DNA of 64,000 nucleotides from the NCBI GenBank assembly GCA_010405405.1, contig MU004230.1:34627-98626 (forward strand), written 5' to 3'. The notes below the pieces were generated by a model. The model worked only from the letters and a program-made list of their open reading frames with translations. It had not been told where the DNA came from and did not search any database. The translations under genes were made by a program, and so were the position numbers. Numbering within the stretch: the first letter of the stretch is position 1; each line of letters begins with the position of its first letter. This DNA is from Microthyrium microscopicum (taxonomy: Eukaryota; Ascomycota; Dothideomycetes; Microthyriales; Microthyriaceae). Shown piece after piece: positions 53,739-63,983 of this stretch.

Positions 53739-55240
53739 AAGTCTTCTGACTATTGTAAGTTTGAGTAAACCGTATAACAATCAAAACTTGTAGTCAATAT
53801 ATTTGCTGATTTAGAATAAGAAGTACTTTTAAACCAGCTCGAAACATCATGCTAGTTTTGCGAACTAGATAAACTATATTTCCTAGTTAGCTAGCTACCA
53901 TTAGAGATCTCATCGATCTGTAGCGAGACTTTCTCCACCACACTATCCTATCTTTAGGTCGCCTGGGACCAAATCTCGGATGACAGTCGTACGATGGATT
54001 GTCCGAAGCATCCCTTCAGAGTGAACAACTTCCAATCTGGCTAATTTGAGAAGTCAAACTAAACGAGCCAACTTATTGTCGTCATCATACTATTCTTTTA
54101 TCGAAAATAGATCACAGATATCTATTTCACGATCTACATCTATTGAATCCATATCTTCCCGGAGCTAACTTCTTAACGAGTGAGCCAGTCATGGCACGCA
54201 AGGCGAAAGATGTCTTGAAAGGTCGCGATAACAATGATTACACGTAGATGCAGATCGAGAAATTCTAGTAGATTATGTTAGTAGAATTTGATAAATTCAT
54301 AAGTTGGTGATTAGTATAAGTTCTTCCTTCTGAAGGATCCATTGCTGCAGCGAATGCGTCTGCTAAGCCTCATCCAGGTACTAAAAGTCTAGAATTTCCC
54401 ATTTTTTAATTTTCCGGGCCAATGAGATTGTACATGAGAAACATTCCAGCCAGATTGTCCGATACTTCGGACTTGTCTCCATCTTGATATGTTGAAGTGT
54501 TTACGCGCCCAACAATCGGGTCCTGTTGGTTTAGAGCTGTATGCATCAGCTTATTGGACCATTTTTCAATGTACACCGCGATAGAAATGTTAGTCCAACC
54601 TGCTACATTAGTAACCTCTTTTAGGAAATTGCTGAGCCACCCAACATGTATGCCTGGATCCAACAAATGTCCGCGAACACGATGCGCAGCTCGTCTCACG
54701 CGCTAGTTCTTGAATGCGAGCTTACTTGTATAGCACCACGGAGATTTCCAGGCTGCATCTTCTCCGCTGGATTATCAAGCTATCACGATAACGGCTTGCG
54801 TTGCTTTTGGCCGTGTTCTATTTCAAATTATGGTGCCAACACGATAGGCCCAACTCCAGGACACTTCGCCACTGAAATCCGGTAAAGTATTCCGGTAATA
54901 CCGTAAGCTGGAGGAGGAATTGAATTGAGTTGCTGCGAGAAGCACGACTATCCGCTTCAGTAGTTTGGTATCTAATGCGAAGGTGTTCATATCTCCAAAA
55001 ACACCTAGATCCATTCTCGTCCCAGAGGTGCTCCTTGGGTTACTTGGCCAAGCTATATTAGGTCCTGTCTCAAGAATTCCAAGATCACTTTTATGTACTT
55101 GGCCGTTGGCCGTTGATTTGATCAATAGTGATCATGCAAGAAGATTATGAGCCAAGTTTGATGGGCACCAGTTCATAAATGATGCCTTGTCAGCTTTCAA
55201 TCATGATATCTTTTCAATAATTTCCAGCGGTATACGTTCA
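53739..55240. other. Intergenic region with a possible unresolved gene
   Basis: The left 650 bases are fairly AT-rich and lack any feature. The right part contains the minus-strand open stretches listed separately (54406-55014). The promoters of the ligase and the TmpA-like gene should also lie here. Confidence 0.4.
54406..55014 (-). pseudogene. Possible multi-exon gene or remnant, unresolved
   Basis: Two minus-strand open stretches look protein-like but are in different frames. One starts at an ATG at 55014 (MDLGVFGDMNTFALDTKL, then KRIVVLLAATQFNSSSS). The other ends with a stop at 54406 (WTNISIAVYIEKWSNK, then TALNQQDPIVGRVNTSTYQ and NLAGMFLMYNLIGPEN). Between them a GTAAGC donor follows GNLRGAIQ near 54,725, and an ACTAAT...GCAG acceptor-like site lies near 54,600. 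I could not join the pieces in phase, so this may be a multi-exon gene or a decayed one. I do not recognise the family. Confidence 0.3.
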
Positions 55241-56969
55241 ATGATGTCTTCTACTACTAGCTTTGACTCGAGTGCTGACGAGTCCAACACCCCAGAGCCA
55301 GATTTCTTACACTACTCTTCTTCTAGTCCTATTGATACCAGAAGACACTGTTCTGTCTTTTCAGAGCCAAAATCTGCTTGCTATTCTCCTTCTATTACAG
55401 TCAATTCCAGAAGACATGGTTCCGTGTTTTCAGAGCCAACTTCCACTTGCTACTCTGCCACTGATATCGAAAGTTATATCAAAAGATCTCAACCGGTAGA
55501 CAATGGCCTGGGCTCTCGATTCTCATTCTCGCTAGATGTGCAAGTTGAAAGCGAGAAGGACCAAATATCGAAAGACATAGAACAGGCCCCAAATGTCTCC
55601 ATCAAAAGAATTGCAGTAAGCCATATTTGGTATTTTGCTTTGGATGGTGTTAACATGTCTATAGAAGCCTATGGAAGGCCTGTCCCGAATCAATCAGAAG
55701 TTCAGCCCATACAAGAAACTTTTTTCAATCGTCTTACTCGGGAACCTAATTGGCATGACAATCTTCCTCAACAGAAACCGGGACAACGTACCTCTCTCCA
55801 CCATTATAACGGCATCTTCCTCGAACATTCTGGTCGCAATACTTGTTCGCCAAGAGTACCTTGTAAATTCAGTCTACAGACTTTGCTGGTATACACCGCA
55901 CTCTTGGCCACTATGGGCCCGGATCCTGATCACCAAAGTCTACGAGCATGGTGGTATACATTCTGGCGCAGCAGTTGCTGGTACCATATGGCTTCTCCTA
56001 TTGGTCGTCCTGGTCATTCAGGACTTCGTCCAGAAGAGCTATCGATCCGTTCCTGTTTTGACTGTCTGCTTGATTCTTCTCCTATTGCTCACCGGTATCT
56101 TGTTATCTTCCATACCCACCTTTCGATCGAAAAGACACAACGCCTTCGAACGCACCCATCGGTTCGCTGGATGGACAGCGACAGCCATGTTCTGGATAGC
56201 AATCTTTGTCTTCGCTCATGATTCTGCGATATCCGAAACTCGGCACTACCGAGACGTCTTGATTCACACTCCTTCTTTCTGGATACTACTTCTGATCACA
56301 ATCTACCTGGTTCTTCCCTGGCTTCGCCTTCGAAAACAAGCTTTCACAGCATATATGCTATCCGATCGCTCAATAAGACTTGACTTCGAAGCAAAATATC
56401 CACCAGTTGCTGGCATCGGCATCTCAGAGTCCCCACTAATGGAGTGGCATCCATTCGCAACCTTCCCCAATCCCACCGGTGGAAAAGACTGTCATAGCAT
56501 CATAATATCTCACACTGGCGACTGGACTCGCCGAATCATTGACAATCCAAAACCTCAATACTGGCTCAAGGGAATCCCAAAGATTGGTCTGCTATCTCTA
56601 GCCTTGGTATATCGCTCTGTTCTCTTGGTGACGACCGGGTCAGGGATAGGGCCATGTTTGTCATTGCTCATGACAGATTCTCCCAGACGGAGTAATACGA
56701 AATGCAGACTGGTATGGTCAACACCTAATCCAGTCCTGACGTATGGCTCTGATCTGTATCATTCGGTTCTACGAGCTGACCCAGAAGCGACGATCATTGA
56801 TACAAAGCTCAGTGGACGACCGGACTTGGTGGATATTGCGTTTACTGAGTGGAGTTCTTCTGATATCGAAGCGGTCTTTGTGATCAGCAATAAGGAGGTG
56901 ACTAGAATGATTGTGGATGAGTTGAATGGGAAAGGCGTTCCAGCGTTTGGTCCTATCTGGGATTCTTAG
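55241..56969 (+). CDS. TmpA-like integral-membrane oxidoreductase
   Basis: Exons 55241-55615 and 55665-56969 with a 49-nt intron (GTAAGC donor, ATAG acceptor) give 559 aa. The frame is open further upstream, but the first ATG pair is at 55241. The first 120 residues are Ser-rich and hold an internal duplication: RRHCSVFSEPKSACYS and RRHGSVFSEPTSTCYS about 20 residues apart. From residue 138 on there are about six hydrophobic helices (FSIVLLGNLIGMTIFL, AVAGTIWLLLLVVLVI, VLTVCLILLLLLTGILL and others). A soluble C-terminal part follows with TTGSGIGPCLSLL, a nucleotide-binding-like segment. This layout matches fungal TmpA-type membrane flavoproteins, one of which controls conidiation in Aspergillus nidulans. 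The name is from recalled resemblance. Confidence 0.7.
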
Positions 56970-57747
56970 AATTTGGCATGTATTCTCCTGCTATAGGTAA
57001 TGATGTAGGTTGTTAATCCACGGACAAAATAACTGGCGTGCCTCCATCAGTTGCGCTGGCTCCCACGAGCGCTACTAAATGGAAGGGCCCTCTATTTACC
57101 ATTGCATTCATTAAACTATTTGAGTTTGGACGCCCTATATAGAGGCAAAGCACTTGATAGCAAAGCGAATGGTGTGGGAGCCATCGAAGTCGATGGTAGC
57201 GCCCCGATTATTTTGTCGATTGGTTGGTTGGCCAAAGCACGTTGTACTTTCGAAGTGAGGTAAAATTGTGAATAACATAACGCTAGTCCTGAATCCTACA
57301 ATGGAGAATATGGATTGTTCTTCAGCCCCTGATAGAGAGATTAGCAGAAGCTTCGAGCCTGGCACATATCCTTTCAAAACATAAGTGAGATTGCTAGATC
57401 TACATGTCGCAAGAGACATCATTGGCATGAGTGACTCAAACAAAGTATCGTCGTAATTATCCTTGCAAAAGGCCGCATTTTGTGTATGCCAATTCCAAAT
57501 TAAACTGTATCCAAAAAAAGCAGGACGTCTGAAGTGGAGTTATAACACAAAGCAAGAACTGAAGCAAAAGTCGTTCAAACACAAAGCACGGGATATCTTC
57601 CAAAATAAAGCAAGCAAGGAACGAATTGTTTGAACAATGATTAGACCGAGTTGTATGATCGCTATTTAGACAGTTGAAAGCAAAAAACGCCGTAGTATGC
57701 AAGTTTCCATGCATCAATGCAAACGCCAAAGCAAAAGACTACCGAAA
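56970..57747. other. Convergent intergenic region
   Basis: About 780 bases lie between the convergent TmpA-like and ORM1 genes. The short frames on both strands have no resemblance to families. No repeat is seen. Confidence 0.45.
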
Positions 57748-58400
57748 CTACCGATTCTCCGGAGGGTCTGTGAAAACGCTGAGACGAACTCGATGGGTCT
57801 AGAGAGCGTTAGAAGTGAGTGGTGCTGAAAGATGTCTTGGACTTACAGCTGGTAGCTTTGGAATGACAACTGCAACAGTTGCTAGCAGATTTATCAAGAA
57901 GTAGTAGATACCATAATGAGTGTAATGGGTACTGATGAGGAATAGAATGATTGGAACAGAAAGAAGGTATTTTTTGGCTGGTGTGTATTGATCGCCATTG
58001 TCGATTTGTTCCCACATGTTGAGATTGTCAAAGGCCCCGGCATTGAAATCGAATGGAATACCGCGAACCCAATGGAACATGATATAAGATCCCGTCATAT
58101 ATGTTATATTGGTCAGGGTCCAGGAGAGTTCCTGGGTTATACCTGGCCATATATCGAAGAAGAGTTTGAGTGCAACGATGAGGAAAGGGTGGATTAGCCA
58201 GGCTCCTATAGTTGAACAATTGTGTCAGTCAAATGCTCCTCGATTTTTGGTTCGCCAGATGAGAACTTACCCTTTGCATTGACCCATTCAGCATTCAAGT
58301 TTGGCAGCGCAGCCTGGTCGCTCTTATGTTCCAAGGTCTCGGGCGGCTCGACGAAGACAAGACTACTAGACCGTCTCCTACGTTTGGTTTCGGTAGTCAT
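57748..58400 (-). CDS. ORM1: ORMDL family protein, regulator of sphingolipid synthesis
   Basis: Exons 58400-58271, 58205-57847 and 57798-57748, with introns of 65 and 48 nt, give 179 aa. The core is nearly invariant for ORMDL: NAKGAWLIHPFLIVALKL, ITQELSWTLTNITYMTGSY, FHWVRGIPFDFNAGAFDNLN, MWEQIDNGDQYTPAKKYL and STHYTHYGIYYFLINLLA. The protein has about four membrane helices in the endoplasmic reticulum and inhibits serine palmitoyltransferase. The N-terminus carries R-R-R-R-S-S-S, resembling the yeast Orm site where Ypk1 phosphorylation relieves the inhibition. The short C-terminus (THRVRLSVFTDPPENR) comes from the 51-nt last exon. Confidence 0.95.
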
Positions 58401-59281
58401 GGCTTCTAAGGTGGATGGTTTTCGAACGGGATTCGTGTCTCCGTGAAAGGAGACGGTTCTCGTCCGGTTCAGAATGATGGGCGACAGTTTGGCGATTGTG
58501 TGGATGGATGGGAGTAAGGATGTATAGACGACCGTGACAGTGCAAGGCCGGGAAGATATGCGCAAAGGTTCAAAGTGATGCCTTTGGTGGAATTGCCGAC
58601 TGGGAAAAGTGACGTGTGTGATTCGCGAGACACGTACGGCACTGGACTTTGTCGATATGTAGGCTGCGATAGCGAACCGGGAAGAAGCGGCAGAGCGGGG
58701 GCAAAAAATGAAGTGATTTGGATGCCGCAAAGGAGATGGCAGATGATGGATGGGAAGTTGTTTAGTTTAGGCAGCAAGAAGTTGCAGAATAGTTTGAAAT
58801 GGCGGCGGAGAGTTGTGATCGCGAAGGTTGTAGTGGACCTGTGGTAGATCTTGGCTTGGGGATGCAGGTGTGGAATCTAGGCACTGCGATTGCCAGGAGA
58901 GTGAGGTCTAGGGTTATTTATCCATCATATGCATGGCGTGGGCCTTGGCTGCACCTTCCACCTCCTGTCAAATGCGCCTGGTCTTGCTGTGCATCTCCCA
59001 AGACACTTTGAGCCTCCTTCAACCAACTTCATACACCTCGCTTTGGCTATCCGCAAAACCACCACCCTAATTAATCAACAATCAACATAATCGCGACCCC
59101 GAATTCATCAACTGTCATCAAAACTTTGTCGTGTTTTATTTGTTTCCATTATCCCAATCTCATCGAGCGCGAAATACCATCTCCAAAGTCCTCGCCGTGG
59201 ATGCGACACGTCGCGCTTTAAACCACTTCGACCAACTTCGACCTCATCACCGTCCACTACATACACAATTAAATCATCAAA
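58401..59281. promoter_or_regulatory. Divergent promoter region (ORM1 / IEC3)
   Basis: The frame of ORM1 is open upstream of its ATG for about 330 bases, but that part is not conserved in character and is most likely leader. No TATA box is evident. The region serves both genes. Confidence 0.4.
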
Positions 59282-60211
59282 ATGACACCCGAACCTGCTA
59301 CACAAACCGCAGTACCTGAGGTATCGCAAGACGAGAATGGCGAAGACTCGAAACCACAACTTCCTACAAGATCATGGCGCAAGAAGTATCGCAAGCTACG
59401 GCAACGATTCGCGCGCGTCATGAACGAAAGCAATAACTACACCAAAGACGAGCATCGAGCATTAGCATTGGCGCGGCGATTACAAGAAGAAAACGACCAA
59501 TTACTTGAAATGCTCATGGACATCCACCGATCAGGCAGTCTAGACATTCCAGTTGACGAAGTCGGTCTCGACCTGCCCTCGGACATTGCTAGTCTCACCA
59601 CGGCGGCCACAATAGAGTCCGAAGAGAGCTACTTATCTAGCATTCTCCAAATGCCACACAAAACATATGAGATGAGCGATGTGCCCGAGTCTCTCAAAGT
59701 ACTTACATCATCCAACTACATGGATGCCACATACCGCGACGAATATATAGCCAACCTCGATTCTCAATTAGAAGACATAACCTTCCTAGCCGACCCCAAC
59801 AAAACGCTGCGTCCACCAGATAGTCGTACTGTGCCCTCCGAAAAAGATTTGCAGAACAAGAACGTCGATAGTGTCATCAGCTGGCTGCGGCGTCATCATC
59901 CCGAAACATTCATCCAGGACAAGGATGAGAAAGAAAAGCCAGAGCCTCGGAAGCGAGGAGGCGGCGGTAAACGCGCAAGCCTTGCTCAATCCACTACTAC
60001 AGTTCCTAAGCAAGAGCCGGAGGAAGAGGAAGAGATGGGTGTTGCTCCAGATCCACCAGAGAAGCCTACTGGCCGAGCGAAAAAGACAAAGGAAGATGAG
60101 GCGTATCGCCCCAAGGGAGGTAGCTCTCGGAGTGCCAAGCGCAAACGACTGACTGAGGACGGAGATCACAAGCCCGCTGGTCGAGGCAAACGAGCAAAGG
60201 CAGCTGCTTAA
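59282..60211 (+). CDS. iec3: INO80 chromatin-remodelling complex subunit IEC3
   Basis: This is a single exon of 309 aa. The diagnostic IEC3/Ies3-type segment is at about 31-80: RSWRKKYRKLRQRFARVMNE, then HRALALARRLQEENDQLLEML. A middle acidic part follows, then SVISWLRRHHPETFI near 200-215. The last 90 residues are a Lys/Arg/Glu-rich tail with several basic nuclear-localisation-like clusters (GGGGKRAS, SRSAKRKR, GRGKRAKAAA at the end). INO80 moves and edits nucleosomes, and IEC3 is a fungal accessory subunit described in fission yeast. The tail could bind DNA or histones. Confidence 0.85.
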   Translation: MTPEPATQTAVPEVSQDENGEDSKPQLPTRSWRKKYRKLRQRFARVMNESNNYTKDEHRALALARRLQEENDQLLEMLMDIHRSGSLDIPVDEVGLDLPSDIASLTTAATIESEESYLSSILQMPHKTYEMSDVPESLKVLTSSNYMDATYRDEYIANLDSQLEDITFLADPNKTLRPPDSRTVPSEKDLQNKNVDSVISWLRRHHPETFIQDKDEKEKPEPRKRGGGGKRASLAQSTTTVPKQEPEEEEEMGVAPDPPEKPTGRAKKTKEDEAYRPKGGSSRSAKRKRLTEDGDHKPAGRGKRAKAAA

Positions 60212-60619
60212 AGGGGGGCTGCATATACTCGCTAGGCGATAGGATAGTAATGCATTATTATGCTGATTGTTCTGCTACTCATGAATCTGAATGACATGCC
60301 TGGTGTCAAGATGGCGAGCCTTTACAATAGAAATGTCTTTCAACATCTCTGTACACCATGTTCCACGCTTTGCTACCGAGCGTTCTATTTGCCAGAGAAG
60401 GTGTACAATTCTAACTTTTCATCGAATCCGATCAATATTAAATCCGTCTTGCTTCAAGAAGTGCTATGGCAGACATCGTGTTTCATGGAGGAGTCAGTCA
60501 TATGAAATATTGTATACTATCGACCCGGAACTTTCCCATGAGCAGCCACATTATTTACAGGATTGTTGCTGCGAATCTTCCATTCTTTGCTTTGAGTGTT
60601 CTCACCCACAAGTTAAATC
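60212..60619. other. Convergent intergenic region
   Basis: This 400-base gap between IEC3 and the gag-like gene includes 60452-60479, 28 bases that match part of the right arm of the 37.4-kb inverted repeat at 25 positions. No gene is supported. Confidence 0.45.
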
Positions 60620-61405
60620 TCACAGGTGTGATTCTTGTGATAGATTAACGTAAGGAAAGGTGTTGTCGTACAATTTCACATAGTACTTGAGGAAGTCGTT
60701 TAGTGAAAATACTTCCTTCTTGTCCATTTCATCAATCTTGTCTCTTCCGCACCCGGCAAAGACTTCATTGCTCGACTTCGCGGCCTCACAAAGATCTTGA
60801 CATATTGCCCAATCGGTCCAGGGGTAAGATTTACCAATGTACCTTCTGGATTGTCGAGCAAACTTTTGCCAATCGACCAGCCATTCCCGAATACTCTGGG
60901 TGGGGAATGGGCCTTTCTTCAGGCGCTCCAGCTCATCCCGTAAATCTTCCTCAACAGCGCCGTCGCAGTCTTGATTCCATTCGCGCAGTTCTCTGAGCAT
61001 GGTTCGACAATCTTTGGTGTCGTAGATGCCCTCTTGAAAATGTTTGTGAATCGAATGGGTGATGAGCTGATAGACTTGGTTCAAAATATCGCGGACTGTA
61101 ATGAATTCATTGAGCCTCGCCTTGTAGAGTAGCACTGCGTCTTTCAGATTTGGATGGTCATCAGACGGTATGTTGGGTAACTTTGGCGGAACAGGCGTAT
61201 CTGCGTCCGGGTCGATGTATTCCCAGACGCCTAGAATTGATGCATGCCGTTTGATATGATCGAACCAGAGATCCCAGTCTGCCCGTTTCTCCAAAAAGTA
61301 GCCTGTTTTGGCTAGGGTGTGGGAAGACGGAGGTATAATTGGATCATCTGTATCGAGGTCCATTCCAGGCACTAAGGTCATTGGGGAATGAGGTGGTGAA
61401 GCCAT
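60620..61405 (-). CDS. Gag-like protein (copia-type gag relative), single gene
   Basis: This is an uninterrupted reading frame of 261 aa from an ATG. Residues 37-75 (FLEKRADWDLWFDHIKRHAS, then GVWEYIDPD) have the W-x-x-W...W-x-x-I-D-P pattern at the start of copia-type gag proteins, followed by the helical middle part typical of that domain. No zinc knuckle, protease, integrase or reverse transcriptase lies nearby and no LTRs are seen. It looks whole and sits in normal-composition DNA, between two conserved genes. It could be a lone gag fossil or a gag gene taken over by the host. The resemblance is weak enough that a host protein of another kind remains possible. Confidence 0.5.
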   Translation of the reverse strand: MASPPHSPMTLVPGMDLDTDDPIIPPSSHTLAKTGYFLEKRADWDLWFDHIKRHASILGVWEYIDPDADTPVPPKLPNIPSDDHPNLKDAVLLYKARLNEFITVRDILNQVYQLITHSIHKHFQEGIYDTKDCRTMLRELREWNQDCDGAVEEDLRDELERLKKGPFPTQSIREWLVDWQKFARQSRRYIGKSYPWTDWAICQDLCEAAKSSNEVFAGCGRDKIDEMDKKEVFSLNDFLKYYVKLYDNTFPYVNLSQESHL

Positions 61406-62067
61406 GTTGACTGCCGCAGTGTTCCTACCTGTCAGAAGACTCGATACTGACAGAAGATTTGGTGATCAAAAGAACAATTGGTAGTTGAGAGAGGAGTTGT
61501 TTAGCGAGTGCTCCGAAAAGTCGTAGTTGGTATTCATGAGCGCTGACTTTTTGAGCGAGCGAGAGGTGAAGTTGAGGTTGCATCCACCCGAATCGGTCTG
61601 GATATGAGAGGCGGGGTCTGATACCTAGGTGTTTGAGGTCTGCTGGTGCGTAAAGTCCATTGGGAAAGAACGAAGGTCATGGGCCATGGCTATCGCTATT
61701 GCCTTGTCAGGCAGGAGCGATCATGACTATCGAACAATATGTTCCACTCGAGCGCAATATCTACGATGTATTGCCCTCCAGCGACTGCTCTATATTCAAA
61801 TAGATCCGTAAGTCAATGAGCACTAATTGGGTGTGCTGGAAATTGAAGTCTAGTCTTCTCCTCGAGTGCGATGGTACGCATTGAACATCGAGAGTTTCGA
61901 GACTACTTCGTCTGGTGGTTGCGACCCATAAGGCTGAGCTTTGACCATAAATAAGTCCAAGCTCAGCCCCACTAGCGGCAACAACTCTTGATCTCCAACT
62001 TTTTTCTTCCACCGAATTCAGTGAACTCACAACGCAAATTTGGTCTACCAAAGACACTTCGACAATC
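61406..62067. promoter_or_regulatory. Divergent promoter region (gag-like gene / UTP16-like gene)
   Basis: About 660 bases separate the divergent starts. An open frame on the minus strand from 61,761 is the shadow of the 62,068 gene and is not called. Confidence 0.4.
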
Positions 62068-62898
62068 ATGGCCACCTCGAATAAGCGAAAGCGATCTAGC
62101 AAGACCGAAGAAAATGCGACTACTAGCCCGACCACAATACCTGTCCGCAGTCGCAAAATAAAATTCGGAAGCGAGTCACCTGAACCACAAGACACAGATG
62201 CCAAAAAAGAGCCTACAACAGCTCTCCCAGTACACAGCCGGTCAGCAGAACAAGAAGAAGATCCATCCGACGATGATGATGCTCCGGAAGCGATCTCCCT
62301 AGCCACAGGACAGGCTCAAGCGCGAGAGCTTGACGCTGGTGCTGCAAAAGCGACCAAGCAGGCAAAGGAAGATGCCAAGCGGAAGAGAAGGAAGCGGGAC
62401 GAACAACTGAAGGAACAGTCGAAGAAACGGAAGCCTGCGAAGGTCGCCAAAGAACAAGACGAGGATAGTGAGTCAGACAAAGAAGAGGAGGAAGGTTCTG
62501 ATGCGACCAGTGATGGAGAACTTAATGCGAGATATCTACCCGCGGAGTTGCTCGATGCCATACCGGATGTGAGACCGCCAACTCCCGAGCTGGACGAGAA
62601 ACGACCGACCAAACGATCAAAGAAGAGCAAGCTGTTTTCATACAATAAGAAAGGGATTATCAAATTTGCTTCTGAGGCAGAGCCAAAGGACCTGAAAGTC
62701 GGTTCAATCAGCGTGAGCGTACTGAAGAAACAAAATGCGCTGCTACCACCAAACTCGGGGTCAAATACTGCACACATCAAGCAGACTTGGCTCAAAGGCA
62801 GAGCCACTCTCCCGGTTAGCCAGAAGCAAGCGAAGATTAGGAAAATCAAGTCGGGTAGAACTGTGCGCAGACCATTTGGGCGGGCAGCATTTACTTGA
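62068..62898 (+). CDS. UTP16: U3 snoRNA-associated protein (UTP16/BUD21 family)
   Basis: This is a single exon of 276 aa. Most of the protein is charged and disordered, with alternating basic (KRKRRKRDEQLKEQSKKRK) and acidic (EDSESDKEEEEGSD) blocks typical of nucleolar proteins. The C-terminal 80 residues carry the family signature: KIIKF-like YNKKGIIKF, GSISVSVLKKQNALLPP and WLKGR...RK-rich...RRPFGRAAF at the very end. In yeast Bud21/Utp16 is part of the small-subunit processome that matures 18S rRNA. The start at 62068 is the first ATG and gives a basic N-terminus (MATSNKRKRSSK). Confidence 0.8.
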   Translation: MATSNKRKRSSKTEENATTSPTTIPVRSRKIKFGSESPEPQDTDAKKEPTTALPVHSRSAEQEEDPSDDDDAPEAISLATGQAQARELDAGAAKATKQAKEDAKRKRRKRDEQLKEQSKKRKPAKVAKEQDEDSESDKEEEEGSDATSDGELNARYLPAELLDAIPDVRPPTPELDEKRPTKRSKKSKLFSYNKKGIIKFASEAEPKDLKVGSISVSVLKKQNALLPPNSGSNTAHIKQTWLKGRATLPVSQKQAKIRKIKSGRTVRRPFGRAAFT

Positions 62899-63277
62899 TT
62901 CGATTAAAAAGTAGAACATGTCAATGATACCCATTAAATAATGAGCGACCTTGATGAACTGCAATGTCATGCCAGAGCTAATATTGTACTATCAATTATT
63001 ATAGTACAAGAGGAATTTTTCCTCCTTAATGCTTTTGTCTAGAAATCAAAACGCCGAGACCATGCAAAGTTGAGCCTTCCAAACGCCTAGCAGTGATCCT
63101 AACTCCAGGAAAGAGAAATTTTGCACTGTCAAGAACTCTCCTGTGGTTGGAGTGTCAATTCTTCTTGGACGCTTGAGACCGCAATAATTCTTGAGACCGC
63201 AAGTAGGCTGCTTTGTGCACGGGACAAATCCCTTTCAAATGCTCGCCAGATGGACATATACAACTTCCGCGATCACT
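62899..63277. other. Convergent intergenic region
   Basis: About 380 bases between two convergent genes, with no further feature visible. Confidence 0.4.
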
Positions 63278-63983
63278 CTATGCCGCATTCTGGTTGACTG
63301 CCGTGAAGCCTGCACTATAGGACTCGGCAGGAGTGTCTTCCATTGGAACGTCCTCTTCAAGAGCATTTAGATCCTCCGTGCTGTTAACATAAGCCTCCTT
63401 CGGTGTCGTCGATTGTTGACCAGCAGCTATAAACCCCATTAGCAAAACCATCCCACATTTACCAATCGCACCAAAACCTACCAAGACCACTAGCAGCCGG
63501 GCTAGTCATCAACGCACTCGGCCCATCCGTCGGCGGCGTGCCCCCCTTCGTCTTGCGCTTCAAGCGCGTCGGCTTCTCCTGCGGCTGTTGCAAGTCGTCA
63601 GCACCACCTTGACTACCACCACCAGGCAATCCGCGTTGGGGCGTGGAGCGTACCGTAGGCGGCGGACTATCACTCTTGTCTGAGAGGGCAGATTTGCCTG
63701 CGACGCCGCGCTTGACCATGTCGATGAGGAGGGCGCGCTCGAGGCGCAGTTTTTGCACGTCGCGATTCACGCGCTCGAGGTTGGAGCGGCGCTTGTCGTT
63801 GTTGTGCTCGATTTCGTCGATGCGGCGCTTTATTTCGATGGATTTCTTGTAGTAGGCGCCTTCGATGGAGGGGGGGAGGTTGGAGTTGGAGACGCCGCGC
63901 ATTACGCGCTCTGGGAGATGTTAGTGGTGAGCGGAGTTGGAGGAAGCGAGTACAGTAGTACCATTGTCTTTGGTTTGAGGCAT
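63278..63983 (-). CDS. Small coiled-coil protein, possibly chromatin-related
   Basis: Exons 63983-63962, 63910-63482 and 63426-63278, with introns of 51 and 55 nt, give 199 aa. The first coding exon has only 22 nt (MPQTKDN plus one base). Residues 8-75 include a clear coiled coil: GAYYKKSIEIKRRIDEIE, then NRDVQKLRLERALLIDMV. The middle is Pro/Gly-rich with a basic cluster (RLKRKTKGG), and the C-terminus is acidic (LEEDVPMEDTP). The coiled coil recalls the N-terminal part of Nhp10/Nht1-type INO80 subunits, but there is no HMG box, so I leave it unnamed. It is the last gene of the window and appears complete. Confidence 0.65.

Noticed and set aside
22259-56969. A secondary-metabolite cluster around the P450 or around the ligase
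   Set aside because: No polyketide synthase, NRPS, terpene cyclase or pathway-specific regulator is present near either, and the genes between are housekeeping types.
61761-62306. Minus-strand frame of 181 aa opposite the UTP16-like gene
   Set aside because: It is Ser-rich with no motif and is explained as the shadow of the charged, Lys/Glu-rich coding sequence on the plus strand.
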